64,000 nt of DNA from Parelaphostrongylus tenuis (lineage: Eukaryota > Nematoda > Chromadorea > Rhabditida > Metastrongylidae): the NCBI GenBank assembly GCA_019055375.1, contig JAHQIW010004590.1, positions 1 through 64,000 on the forward strand, read 5' to 3'. The stretch's first letter is position 1. Each line of letters begins with the position of its first letter. This document shows positions 11,779-22,520 of this stretch, in pieces. The notes below the pieces were generated by a model that saw only the letters and a program-made list of their open reading frames with translations, searched no databases and was not told where the DNA came from. A program made the position numbers and the translations under genes.

Positions 11779-12388
11779 GATGGAAGTTTCAATGTCTTCC
11801 TATTGATGCTGTATAATATATTGAATTTACTTCTAGTGCGACACTTCTGAGGAGTATCAGTGTCATTTGCGATGAAACCACTTTGTCGTCTTCAACAAAG
11901 TACTTTTACTTTAGAAAGTAGCCATCACAAAGTTTATTCCCGCATAAAGTCATTCGCTTTGTGATATTCCTTTGACTAACAGTGATAATTTTTCACTTTG
12001 TCATGTATAGCTGGACGAATACAATGTACTGCTTAGACGTGCCCTGCAATGCACAAATGTTTGTTGTTATTCCCTATTTCCTTCTCAAGCGAACAACGAG
12101 GTTTTATGACAATACTTATTTGAACGCCTAACATTTCGGTAGTTCCACATCTTTCAGAACATGGAAAAATTAGGTTGTCCACATTCCAGTTAGTCAAACA
12201 CCGCCATTATTCAATTAGAAAACCCAGGCCCAGATGTTGATTGCGTCAAGTTCAAAAAGTGCTTTCGACATACTTACCACTTTTCAAGACTTTCACTAAG
12301 TTGCCCGAGTGGGAGACCACTGGGCAGTGATCATGCACACTCGTAGCCACGATCGCATAGGTTTTTTGCACAATATAAATATAGGCAC

Positions 12389-12418
12389 ATATTATATATA
12401 TATATATATATATATATA
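12389..12418. repeat. AT dinucleotide microsatellite
   Basis: A run of ta/at repeats of about 30 bases. The duplicate at about 27583-27598 has a much shorter run, so the tract has changed length since the duplication. Confidence 0.8.
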
Positions 12419-12889
12419 AGTAGGTATGTAATATGGATAGAATTATGTGTGTATCCACTTCTCGTGCGGCTTGAAACAACGTCGCGGCTGGGAGGTCTTC
12501 CTGGGGACGCACTGATAAGTACAAGAAGGTAATAATCTTTCTAGCAGAGCGTTCTATGCTGAGAAGGCGTCCGGCGTCCCATCTGTAGAACCCAGTAAGG
12601 AGTAAATTATACCAAGACCCACCGCCTTTTTGATAGCTTCTAGCGTAAAGTAATACTCTCCTTCTAATCTACAGAGGCCAGCGACTGCCTGGTGTGGTGA
12701 CGACGAGAAACGTAAGGCTGATCTTGAGACTCGTTGAGACAAAAACAGCTGAATCAGCATATTTCAGCTTCAACACCCCAAGCCTGTGATGTCAGATGAT
12801 GAGACTACCGCTAGAAGAAAATTGAGTTTCGAATTCAAAGGGATGCCGTTGGAAAAGGACAAGACGATCGCGCCTTAGACATTCCAATT

Positions 12890-13500
12890 AGGACGGCCCT
12901 TGTATTTCATCTCTAACATTATAAGAGTCATTAAAAGAGCCTTAAATACATCTTAAGGCTGCTAGACACTCAATCCTATGTGATCGCGCTGCATGAGACC
13001 AAATTTAGGAAGACCGAAATAAGGCAATTGGACGGCGAAACTCCTGTTTTTGGTGAAGCAATGTTTCTGCTGCAAAATTTTGGAACCTCCAGCTTCTCCT
13101 AGCTAATCACATATTTCAAATTCTTCAGCGCACCTGGAAATTTTCAGATCCCACTACGTCGTGAAAGAAAGTCAGTATTATCGAATGAAACTCATCAACC
13201 TGCGCAACCGATGAGAGAGTTATATAGATGAGTTATACAACGAGTTTAAGCATGTCATCTTAACAGGAAATCGTTTCACAATTTCGTTGAAGACTTCAAT
13301 GTCTAATCACGAACGACCAAGAAAAAGCTTATCAGAAAATGAACATCAAGTCTTGAAAAAAAACACACTTTTTTAGCAATTTTCTAAAAGTCATATGCCT
13401 GCCTCTGAGCAGTTTTTCTGATGTCAAGTCTCATGCCCGACTACCAATTTACATCGACAAGTGTACGCAGACGCCTAGTTTCCAGTACAGACCTCTGTTA
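12890..13500 (+). pseudogene. Remnant of a second non-LTR retrotransposon (endonuclease region)
   Basis: One frame at about 12974-13045 reads SYVIALHETKFRKTEIRQL, which fits the APE-type endonuclease block around the catalytic Glu (the '-ETK-' motif) of RTE-like elements. It differs from the corresponding block of the main RTE element here (VIGLAETRR), so it is a separate family. Frames are broken by stops before and after. The same remnant occurs at about 28440-29210. Confidence 0.55.
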
Positions 13501-13616
13501 TCTATGCGCCGCCCTTATCTAGGAGATTTTAGGGTACCTATAAAACAGCGAATGATTGTAGAATAATTTTTTTATGCCAGCGACGTTGTCCTATTTGCAA
13601 ATTTTGTGTACTCGAA

Positions 13617-14877
13617 TGAACAGGTCCCCTCTTCGAGGAATCCCTCTCGGTCAGTCGCGAGGGCACGTGGCGTGTTCCCAGGTGGGTGATAGGGAAATAA
13701 ACGCGAACCAAAAGCGACCGTGTGCTTCCCAGGAACGCAATTGGATTTAGGGGATGAGCTCACTGCTTCTGCGGCGCCGATGTGACAAAAACACTATTTC
13801 TACGAGTCAAATCGGCTAGAAGCCTGCAATCAAGCAGCCGAGAAGCGCATGTTAGGCGGTTAGGAGTCGTCTCCAACAAATAAGCTCCTCCCGCTCCTCC
13901 GAGAGCGACTAGCAAGCTACTTGTGGATATCCAGCCTCCACGACTAGAGCTGGCAAGCTATACACTGGTTATCAAAATTACAAAAACAGTAACAAAAATG
14001 GGCCTCATTCCGTGACCCCGAAAGAGCTTCTGGAGCGGCAGCACCAGGTAGGACGAGTACGGAGGGGCTGCTAATATCTCAGGGCCAAACTAGGCTGCCA
14101 AGATCAAAACGTACTAAAATACGATCTGTACCTGCAGTGCAAAAGCCCTTGCTCACGAATTCGATGTAGGAGATCTGCTGATTGAAGCAAAAAGGATAAG
14201 GTTCGACCTCATTGGCCTAGCTGAGGCGAAAAGGCGCCCTCCTTTTCACGCTGTTTATGACACCAGAGAAGAACTGCACTTTGGAACGTGCGATAGCAAA
14301 GGTATCAGCGGCGTTGGCGTCCTCGTCAAATTATATTTGACTGTGAACATCGATTCATTTGAACAATTAACAGCCCGTGTTAGACGATTACGGTTTAAAC
14401 GTATGGTTCAATGCCAAATTGACCACCTTCATTGCTTACGCACCAATATCAAGCTATGACGAACACGATATCGGAGCGTTTTATATGGACCTTAAAAAAC
14501 TCCTCAGAGAAGATCATACATTTTTTAAAGTCATTATCGGAGATTTTTACGCGAAAGTAGTACCTAAAAGAACGTTTCACATGCCAGGATATCGAAAATA
14601 AGGTGGGCAGCACACGTGATGAGTTTCAACGTCAACCGATGGACGAGACCCGTTACCGACTGGATTCCTCGGGACATTAAGCTCTCTGCAGGAAGACCAC
14701 CAAGCCGTTAGCCCGATTTCTTCACGAAAGCTATAGAAGAAAAATATGATGCTCAGCGAATCCCTAAAAAGAGGACCCACTGAGCTACTTTTGCAAGCGA
14801 TAGGGAAAAATATAAGTGTTGCTGGTACCTGCTTGATTCAATCGACGATGAACGGGACGACAGGTGATACAAGTGAT
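13617..14877 (+). mobile_element. RTE retrotransposon copy with a large internal deletion
   Basis: It starts with the same 5' untranslated sequence as the element at 34292 (gtcgcgagggcacgtggcg and onward) and ends with the same 3' terminus (gggacgacaggtgatacaag). The endonuclease part is present to about 14574 (protein stretch RPPFHAVYDTREELHFGT and others, with stops). The sequence then jumps from the equivalent of about 35256 to about 37346, losing roughly 2.1 kb: the rest of the endonuclease and the whole reverse transcriptase. It is dead on its own. Because both ends are intact, it has the shape of a non-autonomous derivative. I see no clear target site duplication. Confidence 0.85.
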
Positions 14878-14949
14878 AGTTTTCTTTTCTATTTTTTCGT
14901 TTTTTTTTCTATTTTCCATTTTCTTTATATTTTTATATTTTCTTAATAG

Positions 14950-15100
14950 GGATATACTTTCTCAAGATATAGAAAATGTTGTGTTGTTTGATGTCAGAGA
15001 AGTAATGGCAATGGATCATGCGGATGTTCCCAGGGTGTATGTGATTTTACTAGTAAAAGAGAAACGTGCCACCGAGTGCTTCAACAGATACAAAGAGTAG
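14950..15100 (+). CDS. Candidate terminal exon of an unidentified gene
   Basis: An acceptor-like ttttcttaatag ends at 14949 and a TAG stop lies at 15098-15100. The frame reads DILSQDIENVVLFDVREV, then MAMDHADVPRVYVILLVKE and a short basic C-terminal tail. Composition differs sharply from the T-rich sequence just upstream, which behaves like an intron end. It starts in phase 1 (one leading base). It sits only about 75 bases after the end of the deleted RTE copy, so that element lies in or next to the preceding intron. I do not recognise the protein family. Confidence 0.5.
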
Positions 15101-15109
15101 TCTAAGTGT

Positions 15110-18100
15110 TATAAATGAACAATGAAATTAAACGTGTATTGTACGCCAATGCTCTGGTTTTCGTTTATGCTGAAGTTATACATACGCATCCAGCTGGTCT
15201 TTCTCGTTAATACTCAGTATATAATTAAAAAGGCGACTTCCCTTTTACTGGACGGAAATGGTAATCATAATACTTCTCAACGAGTGCAGCAAACGTCAAA
15301 CTATATTTTTATCATATGTCGCGTAATGTAGGTGAATATGCAAGGTTCTTTCTTATTATTAGGAAAGAAACGATAAGACGATCTCATTCGCGGGGGAGGA
15401 AGTTTACAAAGGACTACTGATAACCACTCGAGAGCTGAGACCTGAAGCTACAGCCTCTCCTCGTCGGTTTCCAAAATCGCTTCTTCATAAAGTTGCACTA
15501 TCCAGATCGAAAATTATGTTTCACACTCGCTTTTCGCTTTATTTATATCACGTGTATGACCCCCTTGGAGTCGAAAAGCATATCATTATGTAGAGAAATT
15601 TTCGTAGCATCTTAGCCAATCATTTTATATGGGGTTTTTTCGAAGGAAGAGAAAAAATTCCCAACTGAAAAACGATATCGATCGTTCTGCCTTGCCCAAC
15701 CCCTGCCACGCTCCCTGCCACGGCCCTCGCCTTGTCGATTAGTCGGTGAGCATCGTAGCCAAAAATGTTCAATTCGATCTCATTTTTCTGTAAAAAAAAG
15801 TATTTTTACAAAATTGGGCATATCATTAGGATCAGAAAGCATTGCACTATTAGATGATTACAAATTGTCTGAATAAAAGCTCTGCCTATCGAGGTTAAAA
15901 GTACAAATTTAAAACTCAGAGGAAATCAAGATTAATACGGCTTTTTGAAAAGCAAGCAAAATTTTAAGTTTTTCTTGAAGCTTGTGCTACAGTATGGGTA
16001 CTAGCACTGTAAGGAAGGAGTTTTGCCAGTAAAATATAAGCGAGATAATTAGAAAAACACGTGATTTTATGATACATGATTTTATCTCGAATAATACATC
16101 GCTAAGAGATGTTTTGAAAAAATCGCCGAAGTCACATGTCTCAGCTTTCGATTGGTTATTGATACTCTTATGAAACGTTCTTCCCTAGTGAGGTTTCTTT
16201 ATTTGCTCCCTCCTGATCAAAAAAACCCGTATGCAAACAATTATGCTTATAGTGGTTTTATCGTCACCTTTCAACAGGCGTGCACTGGCATTCCACAGAT
16301 GCTTTTCTCAAGCTGAAGCTTTAGTCCAGAGCATTAACAGAAACATTTTCTGACTGACTTTGCGGGTGCTCTGTTTTTTGAAAGACTCACAGTGTCAGTA
16401 TGAATTCCTTTTGTGTGATTTGAGCTCTGTAAAGTTTCATGTGCAACTGTGGAGACAAAACAGTGTATCGCTGTAAGCGAGTCATCGAAATTAATGGGTG
16501 TATGAAAGTCGTACTTTAAAAATCATGATGAAATCCATTTGTTCGACCACTGTTTTTTTGCATTCAGTCTTGTCATGCTGTAACACCACACGTCAGTTTG
16601 GCAATGGCCCTCCAAAAAGGCTCTCACATTTTCCTATTGAATTTATAATTGTGAGAAGATATTTCTTTCCCAGGTTACTTGAAACCTGAACATCTCAAGT
16701 TTAAGGTTAGTTTCATATCTTACCACTGGACAGAATCGCTCAATACCTTCTGTAGCACTAAACAATAAGATTATTCAAAATACTTCACAATTGCAGCACT
16801 GTTATCTCGCAATCGCATATCTTGGATCCGAATAAGCTTTCCTAATCACGATATAAACAATAAGAATCTTCATATTTTATTAGCATGAATAGAGTTTTCC
16901 TGGAACAAATGCAAAAATTCTAAACTTTTGGAGGTAATGATGTCAGTGAAGGAGGCTTGATTTCCAAAGTATTTCGGTGTAGGAACTTTCTAGTAAAAGG
17001 GAAAAGTGGTGTCGGTGGGCAAAAGATTTGGAGTCTATGAGTGGTAAGGGTAAGTTCTATAACTCAGCTCTTTGAACGTTTGCATCGCAGTTGTACAGCG
17101 CTTCGCTTTGTCTTCTGTTCTGAGTTATTCAACGTCTTGCCGTTGATGGAAAAAAAGCACTGCTGCCTTTCTGCTGACTAATGCGGGGTGCAGCCGTCGA
17201 AGTCTTGGGCACCCCATGGCCGATGTTTTAAACATCTCTTCACCTTAAGAATTTCACCCCGGTCCACGAAAATTTGGTAGACTGGGCCGGTATTAAACCA
17301 TTAAGAGGTCAGTCTCATCTTATTTTGGTACAAATAAACTTTTGGACTGTTTTGGTTTTGCAACGCTTCTATGTCATTGTGTCAATCGTCGCAGGTCATC
17401 ATAGACGATCTTTTCATGCGTCAAAACGCCGTCGAGAAACATCCTGCATCCTGGTTGCACAGAAGACACGGCTCAAAGTGGTAATTCTTTTATCGTTATA
17501 GAATTCTTGTGGCATCATTTTCTCCAAAAACTGTGGGATAACTGGATTACTTATGAAATTAGAAGTTTTCTAGCAAATTCTTCAACAGCTGACTGTGTCA
17601 GTCTTCCAAATATTTGCTTAAACAGCTTCAATCAAAGCATTTAATTTTTATCTTAAGCAGCAGGAAAACGTCGCTAACATTTGTCATCTCCAAAGCCGAT
17701 TTTCCGGTTAATTCTAAAGTCAACGTTGCAGTGTGCATTTTCTGATACGTCTTTGTCCTTGCATTACAGTAAGCCTTTTGGAACCAACTCTACCAAAACG
17801 GTACACTTGCCCCTTTATGCTTTCATGGTCAGGCACAGATTTCTCATTAGACTCTTAGCAGTCGTTCGATAGCTAAAATAATCGAGATTACAACACTAAG
17901 CTTGGCTTCTGAAAAGGCTTCTATATGCGCCGTAGCAACGAAAAAAAATTTGTTTTGACAATAGGGGTTACAACAAACTTTGCGCTGTGTTTTCCTTTTT
18001 CGTCAGACAGAGCTTTTTTATTAGAGGTTTGGTGCCTGTATGATAGCCTGAACAATGTCGCCTCTGATACTGATACTAAGCTATGTTTTGAAAAAAAGGA

Positions 18101-19310
18101 AGTTACTGCGTTGTAGCAACGAAAAAGAGAACGTTTTACAATCGGCGTGCACTTTTTGTTCTCTGAGGTATGTAATTGGCTTTTCATTAGGTTTTCAATA
18201 CCAATTCATCAACCATTTGATGGTATGACTTTTGGTAGTTTTGAAACTAAACGCACGTTTTGAGAAAGGTCCTTACAGAATGGTTTTAGAGTGAGGATAA
18301 GGTTTTGCACTTGAAGTAGTCAGCCCGTTGTTTGAACTACATACCAGGTTCAGTGGGTAGTATAGAATGAAATCAAGAGTCCAGTGCCTAGAGAGTGATA
18401 GAACAAAGCTTCTTCTACAATTCTAAAGTAACGTGAAAGTCGGAGGTTTTTCCAAAAGTAGAGAGAAGATTTCATAGTCAATGAAAATCGTGTTCCCTAG
18501 GGCGGCAGTTCACACCGTTGCTCCGAGTGCGATTTTCGCCCTTTGTTGAAGAACTCTTCTTCTCTCCCAAATAAAACTTCCGCAATTTTTCCAAATATTC
18601 TGGCACAAAAAGATTTCTTCTACATGGTCATATGCTTTTGATATACATAAATCTCTAATGTGTGAAGAAAACTGCAAGGGTGGAATGCAATTTAGCTTTC
18701 TCTCTCACAGCACATTGCGATGGTTTTTTCAAAGCGCGAACTTGGTTCTAGAGTAAAAAAAATTTACTCTAGCCGGTGGTTTCCACGATAAGAGTTTAAT
18801 GAAATACTCTTATCCCAAGCTTTGAAGAAGGCGAAACCGCTGAAATTTTCTCTGTTTCAATGAATTCTATCTTGAAAATTTCGTGCAAAGCTCATTCAAA
18901 AGAGGCAAAGAACTTACTCCGATCAACGACCTCAAAACTCCTCATAAGAAGCTATCCATAGAACAGCAGAAAAAATTGCGCTATAATTGATCATTGGTTA
19001 CTAAATCAATACTGATTTCAGTGCGTCACCCATCCACCCTGCAAATGGCTGGTCGCTAATGTAATTTTGTTTACCTCTGTTTCACGTTATGTAGAATACC
19101 TTACGTATCACTCTTCCGATGACAGGTTTGAAAAACCTGAATAGCTGAGCTGACCCATCATGACAGTGTTTGTTTTTCACTGTATGAATCCCAGCACTTT
19201 TAAAACTTATTTCGTTTTTTGTCTTCTCTTTGAACGGAATAGAAGACTGGTCGACAGAGTCTCCATGCAATCTCGAGGATAGCCTGAATAGAGAAAAGAT
19301 CAAATGAAGA
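15110..19310. other. Repeat-like non-coding stretch, no gene
   Basis: Open frames are short and without splice context. Phrases such as ttttcgtagc recur near 15600 and 49620, and similar 'tttgatagcatgaatct' or 'tttgatggtatgactttt' phrases occur at 18215, 21510 and 39250. This suggests old diverged repeats, but no family could be delimited. Confidence 0.5.
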
Positions 19311-19319
19311 TAATTTAAT

Positions 19320-20832
19320 CGTAAAATCTTTGTGCACTTCACGAAGGATCATTATGTACCGAGTAAGGACGCCCTCGTTATTCAGAGCCTCGTCAACTGT
19401 TTCTGTTTCCAGTGAATCAAAGGCTTTATCAGATTGATGAAAGTGGGACAAAGTGGTTGTTTGTACTCTTTTCATACTTCAATGATCTTGTGATCGTGTG
19501 GATGTGTTCTATAGTATGAAATCCATTCCAAAACCCAGCTTGTTCGCAGAACTATCCTTCGCTCAGTGCTCCGTCAATACTGTTCAGGATGACTTGAGTA
19601 AAGTGTTTATAAACAGCGGACAGCAGGCAGATTAGGCGATAGTTGCCTATGTCGTGAAAGTCTCCATTCTTGAACAGCAATACGATCTTGATGGTTTTCC
19701 ATCAATTGGAACCTTGCTATCTGACAGGTAGCGTGAGGAGTTGAGCCATGGTGTTGATGAGAACTGACGGTAGGTTCTTCAGGTGTTCTGGTCTAATCCT
19801 GTCCTGACCGTATGTTGTTTTGTTCTTCACCGACGATATGGCAGTTCGGATTTCGAAAGGCAGGACCGGTGAAACGACATATTCATCCTCTTTTAATTTA
19901 TATGTCGGTAAGAAGGCATTTCTAGCGAAGAGATCCAAGTAGTAATGGTAAATGATTCTCTTTATATTTCTTCTGGAAACGTGAGTGTACCGCCAAGGCA
20001 TCGGAATGCGATCACCTTGGTCTTATAATTGGCGAAGCCTCGCTGGGCTTTGCCAATTATAAGACCAGCTTCTGCAGCTTGTGTCATAACTGCTGCCCTT
20101 CCTTCTTTGAGGCCTTTTCTTATCGCTTCTCTGCAACGCTTCGCATGGTCGGAAGTATATTTTCGGTCACCTGTAGCTCATGCGATTCCAATCTAACGTA
20201 TCAGCTCGGCTGTCTGCGAAGACGACAAGAGCCCCTTCGTGACTTTAGGACTGTCGGCTTTTACAGCGCTCATGTGAAGATATTTAATGAGCCGTATTCT
20301 TTGTCGATGTTGTAGGCAACGGTATCCTCCAGCAGCCGACTAATGATTGAATACATCCCATTTTATGGCAGTTCTGGGACTTCGTTGTTTGAACATCTCA
20401 GCTTTCTCTTCTTTTCACGAAAACGGAATGTTGAGCGAAGAAGGTGATGGTGCTGATTCAGTATAGAATTTAAGAACAACAGCGACATCGGTCAAAAACT
20501 TCGATCTACTGAGATGTGGTCTCTTTCGTTATAGCACTCTCCACTGGAAGACTCCCACATCCATCGTTGAGAGTGAGGCTTATGAAATTGTGAGTTACCA
20601 TGGATGGATTGGGTCGTCATGATAAACTCAGATGACCTCTCACCCTGTTCAATCCACTCTAGTCCATGGATCCCAATGCGACTATCTTCAGACATTCTTC
20701 TAGGTACTATTTTCGCGTCAAAATCTGCAACTATGACTCAAAGGAATGTATGATCTTATCTGGGAAATTTTCCGAGATCCATATAGAACGCTTCGACATC
20801 GACTTCGCCATAGCTTGATGTTGATGCGTAAT
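19320..20832 (-). mobile_element. RTE retrotransposon copy, antisense, truncated at both ends
   Basis: The reverse complement aligns to about 35110-36640 of the element at 34292. It contains the later endonuclease part (gacgcgaaaatagtacctag matches the GDFNAK block), the linker, and the first half of the reverse transcriptase up to 'cataatgatccttcgtgaag'. Many stops and frameshifts are present. Some pieces remain open, such as 19717-20001 (minus), which reads TYGQDRIRPEHLKNLPSVL. The 3' end is missing, so it is not a simple 5'-truncated insertion; a later deletion or duplication event is likely. Confidence 0.85.
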
Positions 20833-20835
20833 CTC

Positions 20836-21930
20836 ACAAAATTGATATAATCTCGTTACATACACCTCAAAGTCATCACCATGATGGTAAATTAAAGTGT
20901 AATGGATAGTTTGCCAGGAATAGTTTTGCACACTACATCGATATCTCTCTCAAAATTTTCCATTATCAGTGTAATTCACGAGCTGTAACCCTCACAGAAT
21001 TGAAAAAAATACCCTGTTCTAGTCTTTTAGGACTGTAATTAATTATATCATCCTGCTTATTGCTCCTTAAACGTCATTTGTCAAGGCAGCATTTGTCACT
21101 GGACATGGGCACTAAGTCAGGTGTTTTGTCCATTTCTTTATAATCGAATGGCTTTGGCACAATCTATTGTACTTCTTTCACTTCTAACCTCACCAATAAC
21201 TTCAGTAAAACCACCTGCGGCCTTATACGGCTGCCCATAAAAACATAATAGACCTGATCTGAAAACTGGGCAGTCTTTCCACTAGAAAAACGTTTTTATA
21301 AGTGCCTTTGATGATAATCTGTCTACGGCGACCAGAAGAGTGTTGGTTAGAAAAAAACTGGTTTTTTTTCCAGAAACACTCGTCAAACTATCTGACGCGA
21401 ACTCTATGAAAGCTTAGTCCGACCAGTTACAGTTTTGCGTGCTTTTCTCCTATCCACACCCACATTCAAAAGAAACACGTAGTTTTTTCTCTCTCTAGAT
21501 ATTCTCATAACCATTTGATAGCATGAATCTAAAGAATTTGCAGGGTACATCATCTCTTTGAATAGCCTTTATATTACGCTTCCACGTTCTCAGTGTTGAA
21601 ATAAAATCTCATCCCACTTTCAATCATTTTGCGCTGAACAAAGTTTTTTCTTGAAAAATTTAGTAATTATACGATAGCACAAGTATCAAGAAAGTTGATA
21701 GGCTTTCTTATCTTTCGAAAAACCTTCTTGATTGAGATTGCATTTCACTTGCGACGCACATAGTTTTGCACTGGTATGTAAATGAATTTTACAACATTGG
21801 CATTAGACCATCAGCTTCAAATAATCAGTCGATAGCTTGAATCTAAACTATTTCAAAGCTGTGCTTGTTTTTTGTCTAAAGAGAATCTCTTAGCGCGCTG
21901 TACCACTAAGAATGGTAAAGAAGAGGTGAC
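20836..21930. repeat. Third duplicated block, copy at 21 kb
   Basis: It aligns to about 38160-39205. Shared phrases include gatggatagttngccan, ggcagcatttgtcact, aatgttggntngaaaa-like segments, and tgtgctggtatgtgaatgga versus gcactggtatgtaaatgaa. It starts directly at the end of the antisense RTE copy. No coding capacity is seen. Confidence 0.65.
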
Positions 21931-22510
21931 CCTTTTTGTTTTCTCGAAAAAAAAAGAAGTCTTGACTTACTTCCCAATAAAATTACAGTCGACTCACAAA
22001 GATTTTGAAAGCACTGAGTATGCCAGAGGAGCATACTCAGGTTCAAGAGGGCTTAGCGCTCATGCTCATAATTATCCGCTTACAAAACTGAAGAAAGCCT
22101 ACTAAACGAAGACAAAAACCCTACAGAAGCACTGTTAAGTTAAGTTATCCAATTAAACGTAGTCGAGCGCACTACCGATTATGGATCTAATGCTCAAGTA
22201 AATCAATATGCAGCCATATATTCGTTTTCTCCATCTAAAATGAGAAAACCTGGTGATTTCTTCTGATTAAATAGTCACGACAATAAACATTGCCCTGACT
22301 GATAACGTTGATAAAGTCTAAGGAAGTTTTCATTTATTTCTGAATTTATCAAACAGTGACGTTCAATTCTAATGTCTTCAACATTAGCAAGCAACGAGTT
22401 TTTCAGATTCTCTTAGCCCGTTTTTGTTTTTTTTTTTCACTACTTGCTCAAATTTTCATCATTGTCTCTACTTCTTTTGGGTTGAGTTTTGTTCACACTT
22501 AGCTTCTTTA

Positions 22511-22515
22511 TTCAG
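22511..22515 (+). promoter_or_regulatory. Possible trans-splice acceptor just upstream of the kinase start codon
   Basis: ctttattcag ends at 22515, five bases before the ATG at 22521. In nematodes this spacing and motif fit addition of a spliced leader (established knowledge of the group). Only the motif and its position support the call; an ordinary cis-acceptor from a further upstream exon is the alternative. Confidence 0.4.
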
Positions 22516-22520
22516 CAGCT

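Larger units (their letters stand above)
10758..13500. repeat. Second duplicated block, left copy
   Basis: It begins at gaaagaaagaaag and aligns with about 25363-29210. Shared landmarks, in order, are tgatcacatacgattcct, a short palindrome (11249-11345), a small open frame (11551), a 'catttcggtagttcc' segment (about 12130), an AT microsatellite (12389), and a non-LTR endonuclease remnant (from about 12890). The right copy has two extra insertions: an RTE fragment at about 26640-27280 and a MITE fragment at 28075-28310. Confidence 0.75.

Noticed and set aside
19082..20001. Minus-strand open frames as host genes
   Set aside because: Most of this is fragments of the antisense RTE copy; the RIRPEHLKNLP stretch is reverse transcriptase linker.
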